The notes under the pieces were generated by a model. That model searched no databases. It saw only the letters and a list, made by a program, of their open reading frames with translations, and was not told the origin of the DNA. A stretch of DNA of 26,190 nt from DATMXS01 sp050260275 (lineage in GTDB: Bacteria > Acidobacteriota > Terriglobia > Bryobacterales > Bryobacteraceae). The stretch's first letter is position 1. Every line of letters begins with the position of its first letter. Location: NCBI GenBank assembly GCA_050260275.1, contig JBLNBX010000137.1:1-26190 (forward strand). Reading direction: 5' to 3'. Of the stretch, positions 6,876 to 14,710 are shown one piece after another. Both the position numbers and the translations under genes were made by a program.

Positions 6876-8522
6876 TCAGCGCAGTCCGATGATCTCGCCC
6901 TGCTCGTCAACATCCATGCGCGCCGCCTGAGGCGTCTTCCCGAGCCCCGGCATCAGCAGCATGTTGCCCGCGATGACGACGATGAACCCCGCCCCTGCGC
7001 TGAGATGCGCATCACTCACCGTCAGCGTCCAACCCGACGGCGCACCGTGGAGTTTCGGGCTATCGGAGAGGGAGGATTGCGTTTTCGCGATGCAAACGGG
7101 CAGGTGCCCGAAGCCGAGCTCGGTGAACTTCTGAATGGCCCTCCGCGCTCGCGTTTCAAAATATACGCCGGACGCGCCGTAGATCTCGCGCGCCACCGTC
7201 TGCACCTTCTGTTCGATGCCGAGCCCGGGTTCGTAGAGCGGGCGCACGCGCTCGAGATCGGCCGAATCGGCTGCTGAAACCACCTTGTCCGCCAGTTCCA
7301 GCGCCCCCTCGCCGCCCTTGTCGAACGCGTCCACTACCGCGCTCTCAACACCCACCACGCGGCAGAAATCGCCGATCAGGCGGATGTGCTGCTCCGGATC
7401 CGAGGCGAACCGGTTGATGGCGACAACGAGCGGCACTCCGAAACGGCGCATGTTTTCGATGTGCCGCTGCAGGTTCGAAAAGCCGGCGCGCAGGGCCGCC
7501 GCGTCGTCGCCGCCGCCCTGCTCGCACAGGGCCCGGGCGGAGGCGATGAGGACGGCCGCGGACGGTTTCAGCCCGGACGACGGCATCACGAGGTCGAAGT
7601 ACTTCTCGGCGCCGAGATCCGCGCCAAAGCCGGTTTCGTTGACGACGTAATCGGAGAGGCGCAGCGCCATCTTCTGCGCGATGACGCTCGATGTGCCGTG
7701 CGCGATGTTGGCGAACGGGCCGGCGTGGACCAGGGCGGGCGTGTGCTCGGTGGTCTGGACGAGGTTGGGCATGATGGCCTCGTGCAGCAGCACCATCATC
7801 GCGCCGGTGGCCTGCAAATCCCTCGCGCGGAGCGCGCGGCCGTCAAGGTCGAATCCGATGACGATGTCACCGAGCCGGCGCCTGAGGTCCTCGCGCGAGT
7901 TCGCCAAAGCCAGGATAGCCATCACCTCCGACGCGGCGGTGATGACGAACCCGGTCTCGCGGGGGACTCCGTTGAGCTTGCCTCCGAGGCCCACTATGAC
8001 GTGCCGCAGCGCGCGGTCGTTCATGTCCATCGTGCGCGGCCAGAAGATGTTGTCCACGTCAATGCGCAGCTCGTTGGAGTGATGTATGTGGGCGTCAATC
8101 AGCGCGGCGAGCAGGTTGTGCGCGGAAGTTACTGCATGAAAGTCCCCGTTGAAATGCAGGTTGATGTTCTCGCTCGGGAGCACCTGCGAGTTGCCGCCGC
8201 CTGTGGCTCCTCCCTTGATGCCGAACACGGGGCCGAGCGACGGCTCGCGCAGCGTGGCGATGGACCGGCGGCCAGTTCGTTCAAGGCCCTGCGCCAGGCC
8301 GATCGACACGACGGTCTTGCCTTCGCCCTGGCTGGTGGGCGTGATCGCGGTGACCAGGATGAGCTTGCCCTGATGCCGCGGCGGCGCATCCAGCAGTTCC
8401 AGCCTGAGTTTGGCTGTGTACTTTCCGTAATACTCGAGATACTCTTCAGTAATCCCGAGTTTCCCGGCAATTTCGTTTATAGTTTTCAGCGCCGCATTTC
8501 CCGGTTTACCCGCAATCGTCAT
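6876..8522 (-). CDS. fhs: Formate-tetrahydrofolate ligase
   Basis: Makes 10-formyltetrahydrofolate from formate, ATP and THF in cytoplasmic one-carbon metabolism. The protein matches the family end to end: GKLGITEEYLEYYGKY near the N-terminus, the ATP-binding TAITPTSQGEGKT (about residues 58-70), LREPSLGPVFGIKGGATGGG, NINLHFNGDFHAVTSAHNL, NDRALRHVIVGLGGK, and the C-terminal PGLGKTPQAARMDVD block. With the start at 8522 it is 548 residues, near the usual 555-560; an in-frame ATG at 8573 would add 17 residues of unlikely sequence that overlap a TATAAT box, so the shorter form is preferred. It stands alone, with 183 nt to the next gene in the same direction. Confidence 0.96.
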   Translation of the reverse strand: MTIAGKPGNAALKTINEIAGKLGITEEYLEYYGKYTAKLRLELLDAPPRHQGKLILVTAITPTSQGEGKTVVSIGLAQGLERTGRRSIATLREPSLGPVFGIKGGATGGGNSQVLPSENINLHFNGDFHAVTSAHNLLAALIDAHIHHSNELRIDVDNIFWPRTMDMNDRALRHVIVGLGGKLNGVPRETGFVITAASEVMAILALANSREDLRRRLGDIVIGFDLDGRALRARDLQATGAMMVLLHEAIMPNLVQTTEHTPALVHAGPFANIAHGTSSVIAQKMALRLSDYVVNETGFGADLGAEKYFDLVMPSSGLKPSAAVLIASARALCEQGGGDDAAALRAGFSNLQRHIENMRRFGVPLVVAINRFASDPEQHIRLIGDFCRVVGVESAVVDAFDKGGEGALELADKVVSAADSADLERVRPLYEPGLGIEQKVQTVAREIYGASGVYFETRARRAIQKFTELGFGHLPVCIAKTQSSLSDSPKLHGAPSGWTLTVSDAHLSAGAGFIVVIAGNMLLMPGLGKTPQAARMDVDEQGEIIGLR

Positions 8523-8547
8523 GGAGAGTGCCCCCCCCGGCGCCACG

Positions 8548-8553
8548 ATTATA
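8548..8553 (-). promoter_or_regulatory. TATAAT -10 box upstream of fhs
   Basis: A perfect TATAAT on the minus strand ends 25 nt before the preferred fhs start at 8522, giving a predicted leader of roughly 18 nt. No good -35 hexamer is seen at 16-18 bp spacing, so the promoter call rests on the -10 box and its location. It lies inside the longer version of the open frame and so supports the shorter start. Confidence 0.4.
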
Positions 8554-8801
8554 GCTGTTTCAGCAGCAGACATCCCGGTTCAGGGCGCCAGGACAGAGCG
8601 ACGGGGCGAAGCTGTATCAGCAAGATTCGGGGCTGGTAGAAACCGGGTGGGCGCGTAGAAAATTCACTGCATGAAACATGACCAGAACGGGGGCCTGCTC
8701 ATGGATTCGATTCCGGCCCGCAAGCTGTTGAGTATCAGCGTTGTGATTGTGGAACGTAATTGCGGCACGGCGGTTGCATGAGCACAACGGAGGAGGATGC
8801 T

Positions 8802-9590
8802 ATGAAAGTACTTACCGGCGCCTGTATTGCCCTGCTGGCGCTGTCTACTCTTAGCTGGGCAGATATTCTGACGCTGAAGAACGGGAACTCCATCAGGGGC
8901 GAACTGGTCTCCACGTCGCGCGACCGGGTCGTATTCATAACCGAAGATGGCCTGCGCCGGAACCTGGACCGCTCTCAAATACAGTCGATTCAACTAGAGC
9001 CCGGTACACAGGCGTACAGCCAGGGATATCCGTATACGGATGAAACCAGCAACTACACCGCAGCCCGGACGATTCCCGCCGGGACCAATCTTCAGGTCCG
9101 GACGCTCGAGAAGATCGAGGCCGGAGAGGGCATGGTGGGCCAGACCTACAATGCCGAGGTGGCCCAGGCGGTTACGGACCAGTACGGCAACATCATCGTC
9201 CCACAGGGAGCGGATGCCACCCTGGTGGTGAGAAGCGTGAGTGGCGGGGGAGCGGTCGGGACGCGTGAACTCATACTTGATCTTCAGAGCATCGCATTTG
9301 GCGGCCAGCGCTACATGGTCAGCGCCGATCCTGTGGTGCGCAGCGGCCGCGAAGGCCTTGGCTGGAATCCGCGCACAGCCGGATTTGTCGGCGGCGGCGC
9401 GGCGCTCGGAACACTTATAGGCGCTCTTGCCGGCGGTGGATCGGGCGCAGCGATCGGCGCTCTTGTCGGAGCGGCCGGAGGCGCGGGTGTGCAGGTGCTA
9501 ACCCGCGGAGGCGAGATCAGCGTGCCAGCCGAGACGGTGCTTACGTACCCGCTGCAGCAACCGATATACCTCGTTCGGCCAGCGAGATAG
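8802..9590 (+). CDS. Exported glycine-zipper protein with N-terminal Sm-like domain
   Basis: A 262-residue secreted or envelope protein. The ATG at 8802 follows a strong AGGAGG site and begins a signal peptide (MKVLTGACIALLALSTLSWA). Residues 21-66 (DILTLKNGNSIRGELVS onward) form a small beta-barrel pattern seen in exported proteins that start with an Sm/SH3-like unit. The middle, about 90-180, is beta-rich and includes QTYNAEVAQAVTD and VPQGADATLVV, reminiscent of the TrbI/VirB10-like or LPS-export barrel pattern. Residues 194-230 are a glycine zipper (GFVGGGAALGTLIGALAGGG), which usually inserts into or packs against a membrane. Molecular role unknown. It converges on the zinc-finger gene at 9626-9970. 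Confidence 0.85.
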   Translation: MKVLTGACIALLALSTLSWADILTLKNGNSIRGELVSTSRDRVVFITEDGLRRNLDRSQIQSIQLEPGTQAYSQGYPYTDETSNYTAARTIPAGTNLQVRTLEKIEAGEGMVGQTYNAEVAQAVTDQYGNIIVPQGADATLVVRSVSGGGAVGTRELILDLQSIAFGGQRYMVSADPVVRSGREGLGWNPRTAGFVGGGAALGTLIGALAGGGSGAAIGALVGAAGGAGVQVLTRGGEISVPAETVLTYPLQQPIYLVRPAR

Positions 9591-9602
9591 GCCTGCGAAT
9601 TC

Positions 9603-9640
9603 GCGGGTTGCGGCCGCCCGCTAGTTCAGCCGCAACCCGC
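9603..9640. terminator. 12-bp hairpin, probable shared terminator of convergent genes
   Basis: A perfect 12-bp inverted repeat (9603-9614 with 9629-9640, 14-nt loop) starts 12 nt after the stop of the plus-strand glycine-zipper gene. It also spans the end of the minus-strand zinc-finger gene: one arm encodes its last four codons and the loop contains its stop. The stem is GC-rich with no clear T-run on either side, so it may act as a bidirectional roadblock or mRNA 3' end rather than a textbook intrinsic terminator. Confidence 0.6.
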
Positions 9641-9970
9641 CCCGCAGCGGTGCTCGGGGAACAACTCGGTGAAACTCCTCACGAGGTAGCGGCGCGCCGC
9701 GGCGGCGCTGCGGAAAGAGCGTTCGAGTTCGACGCCGCATCCTGCCAAACAGGCGCAGTAACTGCCGGACGCCGTGTGGATCTCCATGGAGACGGAACCT
9801 CCGGCACACGTATGAACGAAACGCGCCGCCGTGCCGCGCAGAGCGCTCAGTTGCGCCAGACGCGCCCGGCACGCGGAGCACCTCCGGATGTGGGAAAGCA
9901 CTCTATCCGCGGATGGCGCTGGCGCACTCCCGCCCGCGTGCCTGTCGAGTTCGGCGTCGTGGAGGTGCAC
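9626..9970 (-). CDS. Anti-sigma-like zinc-finger protein with cysteine-rich C-terminus
   Basis: A 114-residue protein with an N-terminal segment resembling the zinc-binding anti-sigma (zf-HC2) fold: LHDAELDRHAGG, then H-x3-C-x2-C in HIRRCSACRARL (about residues 27-38). The second half is unusual: a beta-like piece with YCACLAGC, then FRSAAAARRYLVRSFTELFP and a final HRCGAGCG, giving many cysteines. The start is a GTG at 9970 with AGGAG 7 nt upstream. No sigma-factor gene is adjacent and no membrane helix is seen, so it is not an ordinary membrane anti-sigma factor. A metal-binding or redox-sensitive regulatory role is inferred only from the cysteine pattern. Confidence 0.6.
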   Translation of the reverse strand: MHLHDAELDRHAGGSAPAPSADRVLSHIRRCSACRARLAQLSALRGTAARFVHTCAGGSVSMEIHTASGSYCACLAGCGVELERSFRSAAAARRYLVRSFTELFPEHRCGAGCG

Positions 9971-10194
9971 GTGAGCGCTCCTGGAAAGCTCAGGCGTCCA
10001 TGGCTGGCCGGGCAGGCGATGCCGGCCAGCAGCCCGCGCGGCAGCGCACTCCGTCCTGCCCGTTCATGGGCGCCGCCGGCGCGCGCGCGCATGGACGCTC
10101 TGCCCTTCTATCGGCAGAAGGCGCTCCTAACATTGCATGGTGTCCGGGAGAAACTTGTGAATAGCCTATGTTTCGGCGCGCCGGCGGGCGGCTG

Positions 10195-10217
10195 AGGTTC
10201 AGCGCCTCAGGTTCAGC
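10195..10217. repeat. Short tandem-like direct repeat
   Basis: AGGTTCAGC occurs at 10195-10203 and again at 10209-10217, with similar flanks (TG or TC before each copy), a 14-bp period. Could be a paired protein-binding site or chance. Confidence 0.35.
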
Positions 10218-10304
10218 ACTTACTCGCCGAACAGCTCTGCGACTTATTAGCGGAAGTTCGCAGGCGGACCGTGCGCGCATGCGGCAGATTGATATAGCGG
10301 GCCA

Positions 10305-10357
10305 CGGACTGCACTAGAACCGAAGCAGGCGCCCGTGGAACCTGTGCGAGCAGTCCG
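10305..10357. repeat. Inverted repeat in the intergenic stretch
   Basis: CGGACTGC at 10305-10312 pairs perfectly with GCAGTCCG at 10350-10357; the 37-nt loop has only minor internal pairing. It could be the closing stem of a small structured RNA, but no known RNA family is recognised. Confidence 0.3.
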
Positions 10358-10427
10358 CAACCCGTTGCGCCTGAACCAATCTACCTACCTGAGTACCCCT
10401 GCGTAAATAGAACCAAAGTACTCCCCA

Positions 10428-11843
10428 TTACGAGAGAGTATGTATTTCCCCGCGAGTGGGGATAACGGCCTCAAGCCCATACTGGGACCTGACCGCTTCC
10501 GCAAATGCGGCGGTCTGCGACGGCTCGCCGTGCACCAGGAAGAGCCGTTTGAGGCTGCCCACCATCGGCCTGAGCCACTCCAGCAATTCGCGCTGGTCGG
10601 CGTGTCCGCTGAGTTCGTTCAGCGTCTCGACGCTGGCGCGCACCTGCATCGGCTCGCCGAAGATGGCCACCTCGCGGTCCCGGTTCACCAGCTTGCGCCC
10701 AAGCGTGTGTTCAGCCTGGAAGCCGGTTATGAGGATCGTGTTGCGCGGATCCTCGATGTTGTTCTTGAGGTGGTGCAGTATGCGCCCGGCTTCACACATG
10801 CCCGACGCGGATATGATCACCATCGGCCCTCGCAGATCGTTCAGCGCCTTGGATTCCGCCACGTCCTGGATGTATCGCAGACGCGGGAATCCGAACGGGT
10901 CCTCGCCGTTCTTGACGTACTCGTGGGTTTCGGCGTCGTACAGCTCCGGGTGATCCCCAAAAACTTTCGTTACGGCGAGCGCCAGCGGGCTGTCAACGAA
11001 GATGGGGATGGGTGGGATGAGATCGCACGATGCAAGATCGTGCAGCATCAGGACAAGCTGCTGCGTGCGCCCGACTGCAAATGCTGGCACGATGACCCTT
11101 CCTCCGCGCGCGGCGGTGTTGTTTATCACGGCCGCGAGTTTGGCCTGGACCTGTCCCGGATCCTTGTGCAGGCGTCCGCCATAGGTAGTCTCCAGCACGA
11201 GGTAGTCGACCGGCGGCATGGTCTCGGGGTCGCGCAGGATAGGCAGGTTGCGCCGCCCAACGTCTCCCGAGTAAGCCAGGCGCACCGGACGGCCGTTCTC
11301 GTGCGAGGTTATGACGACGGCCGAGGAGCCCAGCATATGGCCGGTTTCGTAAGCCTGGTAGGTGAGGCCGGGAGCGATCTCCTGCTCGCAGCCGAGCGAA
11401 ACTCCATGAAACAGAGCGATGGCGGCCTCGGCGTCCTCGGCGCTGTACAGCGGCGGCACCACCTCGCCCTGTGTGCACGGATCGAGCCTGCGCCGCCGCG
11501 CCAGGCGCTTGGCAACGAACTCGGCGTCCTTCTGCTGAACGTACGCGGAATCGCGAAGCATCGGTCCGCACAGGTCGACGGTGGCTGGGGTGGCGTATAT
11601 CGGGCCGGCGAAACCGTTCTTGGCCAACGTAGGCAGATTCCCGCTGTGATCGATGTGCGCGTGCGAAAGCACCACGGCATCGAGATCGCGTGCGGCGAAC
11701 GGCAGGTTTGCGTTGCGCTCACGGGCCTCGCGGCGGTGGCCCTGGTATAGTCCGCAATCGAGAAGACAGCGCGCCTCGCCGGTGCGGATCTCGTGCATGG
11801 AGCCGGTGACGGTTCTCACGGCTCCCCAAAAAGTGATGCGCAT
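10428..11843 (-). CDS. Beta-CASP metallo-beta-lactamase RNA-processing nuclease
   Basis: A 471-residue member of the beta-CASP branch of the metallo-beta-lactamase fold (CPSF73/TTHA0252-like), expected to cut RNA in the cytoplasm. The zinc motif H61-x-H63-x-D65-H66 is in VVLSHAHIDHSGNLP; the next ligands fit YETGHMLGS and AYSGDVG. The beta-CASP part shows VIVPAFAVGRTQQLV, FVDSPLA, and SASGMCEAGRILHHLK, then FQAEHTLGR, with ELSGHADQREL and the final histidine in FLVHGEPSQ. No signal peptide; no KH domain, unlike archaeal CPSF1 proteins. The start at 11843 matches the family's MRITFWGAVRTVTGS beginning; upstream codons are not protein-like. No Shine-Dalgarno site is seen, and two inverted repeats lie directly upstream. 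Confidence 0.93.
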   Translation of the reverse strand: MRITFWGAVRTVTGSMHEIRTGEARCLLDCGLYQGHRREARERNANLPFAARDLDAVVLSHAHIDHSGNLPTLAKNGFAGPIYATPATVDLCGPMLRDSAYVQQKDAEFVAKRLARRRRLDPCTQGEVVPPLYSAEDAEAAIALFHGVSLGCEQEIAPGLTYQAYETGHMLGSSAVVITSHENGRPVRLAYSGDVGRRNLPILRDPETMPPVDYLVLETTYGGRLHKDPGQVQAKLAAVINNTAARGGRVIVPAFAVGRTQQLVLMLHDLASCDLIPPIPIFVDSPLALAVTKVFGDHPELYDAETHEYVKNGEDPFGFPRLRYIQDVAESKALNDLRGPMVIISASGMCEAGRILHHLKNNIEDPRNTILITGFQAEHTLGRKLVNRDREVAIFGEPMQVRASVETLNELSGHADQRELLEWLRPMVGSLKRLFLVHGEPSQTAAFAEAVRSQYGLEAVIPTRGEIHTLS

Positions 11844-11845
11844 AG

Positions 11846-11881
11846 GTATGCCAGCATACAGGACACCGCTGGTGCGGTGTC
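11846..11881 (-). promoter_or_regulatory. Two adjacent inverted repeats before the beta-CASP nuclease
   Basis: Two perfect inverted repeats sit 2 nt apart just upstream of the ATG at 11843: GTATGC-CA-GCATAC at 11846-11859 and GACACCGC-TGGT-GCGGTGTC at 11862-11881. The first contains a TATGCT box (minus strand, 11858-11853) that could be the -10 element, 9 nt before the start; the second then covers the -35 region. They look like operator sites or, if transcribed, a structured leader. No regulator can be named. Confidence 0.5.
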
Positions 11882-12001
11882 GCGCTTCCCACGCGCGGTT
11901 CCGGAAGCAGCGCGGCGGGCGCCGCTGTGTGGGCACACCAGCAGCGCCGGCAAGGCTCGGAGCTCCGCGACAGGGCTGGCTCGCGGCGGGTCCAGGCTGG
12001 C

Positions 12002-12898
12002 TCAGGCCTCGCGCTGCTCGGCTTCGAACGTCAGCCGCAGGAAACTCCGCACGTTTACGTCGAATCGCAGGGGCACCCGGCTGCCCTCCTCGAACCAGAC
12101 CACGAAACGGTTCTGCTTGCGGGTGGTGAGGTCGCGGATGCGGCCGTCGATCTTTTGCACGCGTTTCGGCTCGCAGGCGATCCCCGCCTTCGCGAATCGC
12201 TGGCCGGCATCTTCGTCGGGGCGCTTCTCAGTATGAAGCTCGTGCGGATGGGTTCCGTATACGAACGGCTGGATGAGTTTCTCCTCGCGAGCGTCCATTG
12301 CGCGCGTAAGCGCGTACAGGAACGGCACGGAAGCGCGGGCATTAACCGGGCGGTCGCTCGCGGCTCGCACGGCTTCGAGGGCGCGAGCTTTGATCGTCTC
12401 CAGGTGCGACCAGCCCAGTCCGGGCTCGCAGGCGAACCACGCGCCGCGGTTCTTGCAGTCGCCGGGCCGGAGAACGCCCTGAATGGCTTCATACGGAACT
12501 GCGTCGGGGTTGCCCTCGAGCGCGCGCTTCGCTTCGTCGAGGCTGTTTTCGCGCGACGAGGTCATGAAACCGAAGTAAGAGGCGCGTTCGACTACCGTCC
12601 CGGATCTGACGACCTCCTCCTCGATGTACCCGAGCCGGTTGAGTCCGCGGGCGCGCGACGGTTCGGAACCCGCGGCAAAACTGAGGTGTAGCTTCTGCCC
12701 CTCGGAGACGTAGGCCGCCCAGCCGCTGCCCACGCCGGAGCGGGAGTATATGGGTATCGAGAGGAGAAGGATCGTGGCGTCCGCTCGGTACCGGCGTTGA
12801 GAGACCGGTCCGTCAGCGTCCCGGCATTGGCCGATGCCGGTGTCGGCGGTTGCGGCGGCCGCTCCCGCCAGTAGCCCCAGAAGCTCACGGCGAGTCAT
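12002..12898 (-). CDS. Tat-type exported protein of unknown function
   Basis: A 298-residue protein with a twin-arginine-like leader, TRRELLGLLAGAAAATADTG, at the N-terminus; the ATG at 12898 gives this leader directly. After the leader comes a beta-rich body with LLLSIPIYSRSGVGSGWAAY, then an LNRLGYIEEEVVRSG region and a C-terminal half including RFVVWFEEGSRVPLRFDVNV. The C-terminal pattern, strands that end with a residue-change comment on pre-folded exported barrels, loosely recalls DUF3108-type periplasmic proteins, but the match is not strong. There is one conspicuous pair of cysteines (in GDCKNRGAWFACEPG). The next gene in the same direction (beta-CASP nuclease) is 158 nt away. Function not recognised. 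Confidence 0.75.
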   Translation of the reverse strand: MTRRELLGLLAGAAAATADTGIGQCRDADGPVSQRRYRADATILLLSIPIYSRSGVGSGWAAYVSEGQKLHLSFAAGSEPSRARGLNRLGYIEEEVVRSGTVVERASYFGFMTSSRENSLDEAKRALEGNPDAVPYEAIQGVLRPGDCKNRGAWFACEPGLGWSHLETIKARALEAVRAASDRPVNARASVPFLYALTRAMDAREEKLIQPFVYGTHPHELHTEKRPDEDAGQRFAKAGIACEPKRVQKIDGRIRDLTTRKQNRFVVWFEEGSRVPLRFDVNVRSFLRLTFEAEQREA

Positions 12899-13034
12899 CG
12901 TACGTGAACGAGCGCAGCGGCGCCCCCCGCCCGCACGCGCAACCCCTTTGAACAGAGCATCGCAGATCCGGGCTCTCCGGGGCAGGCCGATTCCGGACCA
13001 TGGCCTCTCGGGACGGCTGCCCGCCAGCACACGA

Positions 13035-13040
13035 TAGAAT
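13035..13040 (+). promoter_or_regulatory. TAGAAT -10-like box before the TPR gene
   Basis: TAGAAT lies 4 nt before the ATG at 13045; no Shine-Dalgarno site and no clear -35 are seen. If it is the promoter the transcript would begin at or next to the start codon. Confidence 0.3.
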
Positions 13041-13044
13041 ATTA

Positions 13045-14256
13045 ATGGTGTTGTTGGCTCTTGCGTTAGCGCTGGCGCTGCAGGCGCCGGACCCGTCTGC
13101 CGAAGGCCTCAAGGCGTTAGAAGCGCGCGACTACGCCGCCGCAATCGGGCACTTCACAGCGGCGATAGAGGCGGACCCAGACGACTATACCGCGCACTTC
13201 AACCTCGGCCTGGCCTACAGCCTCTCCGGACGCGACGATGAGGCGATCTCCGAGTACTCGAAAACTCTCGAACTCAAGCCCGGGCTCTACCAGGCGCTCG
13301 TAAATCTCGGAACCATTCTCGTGCGGCAGAAGCACTACAAGGAAGCGCTGCCGCACATCAGGGCGGCCATTGAAGCGAAGCCGGAGGAGGCCCGGCCGCA
13401 CCTGCTCCTCGGTGACGCGCAGTTCGAGCTCGGGCGTTTCCCGGAAGCCGCGCAGGCCTACTACGCCGCGCTGACGGCGGCCCCCGACTCGGCCGAAGCG
13501 GAACTCGGCTACGCCCGGGCGCTCATGGCCCAGCAGCAGCTTGGGGAAGCGGAGCCGCACCTCAGGCGGGCCATCCTCCTCGAACCCGAGATGCGGAACT
13601 GGCTGCTGGAGCTTGGCGAGGCCTACGAGAAGGCCGGCAGAATAGATGACGCCGCCGCCGTTTACCGGCAATTCCCGGAGAACCCGGCGGCGCGCGAGCG
13701 GCTTGGGTACATGTTGCTGAAAGCCGGCCGCGCTAGTGAGGCGCTTCCGCACCTGGAGTGGGCGGCCGAGCAGTCGCCGACGGCTGCCAACCGGCTCGCG
13801 CTGGCCGCAGCCTATCGCGCCAACAGCAATCCGGAAAAAGCGCTCGCAACCATAGAAGCGGCCGTTCAGGCTGAACCCGGCAACCTCGACCTGCGCATGG
13901 CCTACGGCCGCGAGCTGCGCGACCAGCGCAGGTTCGCCGATGCGGCGCGGCAGTTCGACACGGTGATCCAGGCCAAACCCGACCACCTGCAGGCGTGGAA
14001 CGAGCTGACCGCAATGCTGGTCTCGCTCGAGCAGTACGGCCAGGCCATCGCGGCGCTCGACCGCATCCGTGCTTTGGGCGCCGAGCAGTCCGGCCACGTA
14101 TATCTGCGCGCGATCGTTCTGGATCGCGTCAACGACCGCCCCGGCGCTGCAGCCGCATACGAGCGGTTCCTCGAGATGAGCCAGGGGCAACTGCCCGACG
14201 AGGAGTTCAAAGCGAGGCAGAGGCTGCGGATTCTGAAAAAGGACTTGAAGAGGTAA
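13045..14256 (+). CDS. Tetratricopeptide-repeat protein
   Basis: A 403-residue protein made almost wholly of TPR units. A short hydrophobic N-terminus (MVLLALALALALQAPDP) is probably a signal peptide, so it is likely periplasmic. Repeats begin at about residue 18 (EGLKALEARDYAAAIGHFTA) and continue with the usual A-x-x-x-Y/F-x-x-A-L-x-x-x-P spacing, for example NLGLAYSLSGRDDEAISEY, LLLGDAQFELGRFPEAAQAY and YERFLEMSQG near the end; roughly ten units. TPRs bind proteins, so it probably acts as a scaffold. It is the first of three genes with 4-nt and overlapping junctions, the next two being exported helical proteins. Confidence 0.9.
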   Translation: MVLLALALALALQAPDPSAEGLKALEARDYAAAIGHFTAAIEADPDDYTAHFNLGLAYSLSGRDDEAISEYSKTLELKPGLYQALVNLGTILVRQKHYKEALPHIRAAIEAKPEEARPHLLLGDAQFELGRFPEAAQAYYAALTAAPDSAEAELGYARALMAQQQLGEAEPHLRRAILLEPEMRNWLLELGEAYEKAGRIDDAAAVYRQFPENPAARERLGYMLLKAGRASEALPHLEWAAEQSPTAANRLALAAAYRANSNPEKALATIEAAVQAEPGNLDLRMAYGRELRDQRRFADAARQFDTVIQAKPDHLQAWNELTAMLVSLEQYGQAIAALDRIRALGAEQSGHVYLRAIVLDRVNDRPGAAAAYERFLEMSQGQLPDEEFKARQRLRILKKDLKR

Positions 14257-14260
14257 ACAA

Positions 14261-14710
14261 ATGACCCGCGCAGCGATCGCACTTTTCTCGGCGCTCCTGG
14301 TCGCGGGCGGCGCACGCGCCGATCTTTCCGCCGCCAGGAGCGAACGTAACCTGGAAAAACGTTCAGCGCTCGCGCTCGACAACGCCCGCGACGCGCTCAA
14401 GGCCGCCCGGACGGCCTACATGGAGCACGGCGACCTGAAAGCGACCTCGGAGGCGCTGCAGGAAATCGTCGAATCTATCCAGTTCTCGTACGACTCGCTG
14501 CTGGCGACAGGTAAGGATCCCAGCAGGAAACCCAAGCACTTCAAGCGGGCGGAGATCAGAACGCGCGAGCTGATGCGGCACCTGGATGACTTTCGCGCGC
14601 AGATGAGTGCGCTCGACCGCGCCGAGATCGAACGGACGCGCGACGCCATTCAGAAGATACACGATGCCCTCCTCGAAGGCATCATGGGCGGAGGCAGGAA
14701 GAAAAAGTGA
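14261..14710 (+). CDS. Small exported helical protein
   Basis: A 149-residue protein with a signal peptide (MTRAAIALFSALLVAGGARA) and an all-helical mature part rich in Glu, Arg, Ala and Leu. The pattern is NARDALKAARTAYMEHGDLK, then a second helix pair around ELMRHLDDFRAQMSALD, and a basic GGGRKKK tail. The TPR gene's AAGAGG overlaps its end and serves as the ribosome binding site, 7-8 nt before the ATG. It is not a family I recognise; coiled-coil-type association with the neighbouring gene product is plausible. The tail residues overlap the next gene's start. Confidence 0.75.
   Translation: MTRAAIALFSALLVAGGARADLSAARSERNLEKRSALALDNARDALKAARTAYMEHGDLKATSEALQEIVESIQFSYDSLLATGKDPSRKPKHFKRAEIRTRELMRHLDDFRAQMSALDRAEIERTRDAIQKIHDALLEGIMGGGRKKK

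Larger units (their letters stand above)
9971..10427. other. 457-bp intergenic stretch without a convincing gene
   Basis: This separates the starts of the zinc-finger gene (leftward) from the 3' end of the beta-CASP RNase gene. It holds a small hairpin (10104-10109 with 10116-10121), a 9-bp direct repeat at 10195-10217, an 8-bp inverted repeat at 10305-10357 and a 6-bp one at 10391-10423. A 34-codon plus-strand frame at 10091-10195 has a protein-like sequence but no ribosome binding site. The right part (10200-10427) is less GC-rich than the neighbours and could hold a small RNA or regulatory region; nothing specific is recognised. Confidence 0.5.

Noticed and set aside
7386..8639. A 417-codon plus-strand frame opposite fhs
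   Set aside because: Antisense to a highly conserved ligase; no family features.
10091..10195. A 34-codon plus-strand frame (MDALPFYRQK...) in the intergenic stretch
   Set aside because: Protein-like sequence but no ribosome binding site or motif; too short to claim.
10440..11750. A 436-codon plus-strand frame opposite the beta-CASP nuclease
   Set aside because: Antisense shadow of a gene with clear zinc and beta-CASP motifs.
13117..14400. A 427-codon minus-strand frame opposite the TPR gene
   Set aside because: Repetitive Leu/Arg-rich antisense of TPR repeats.
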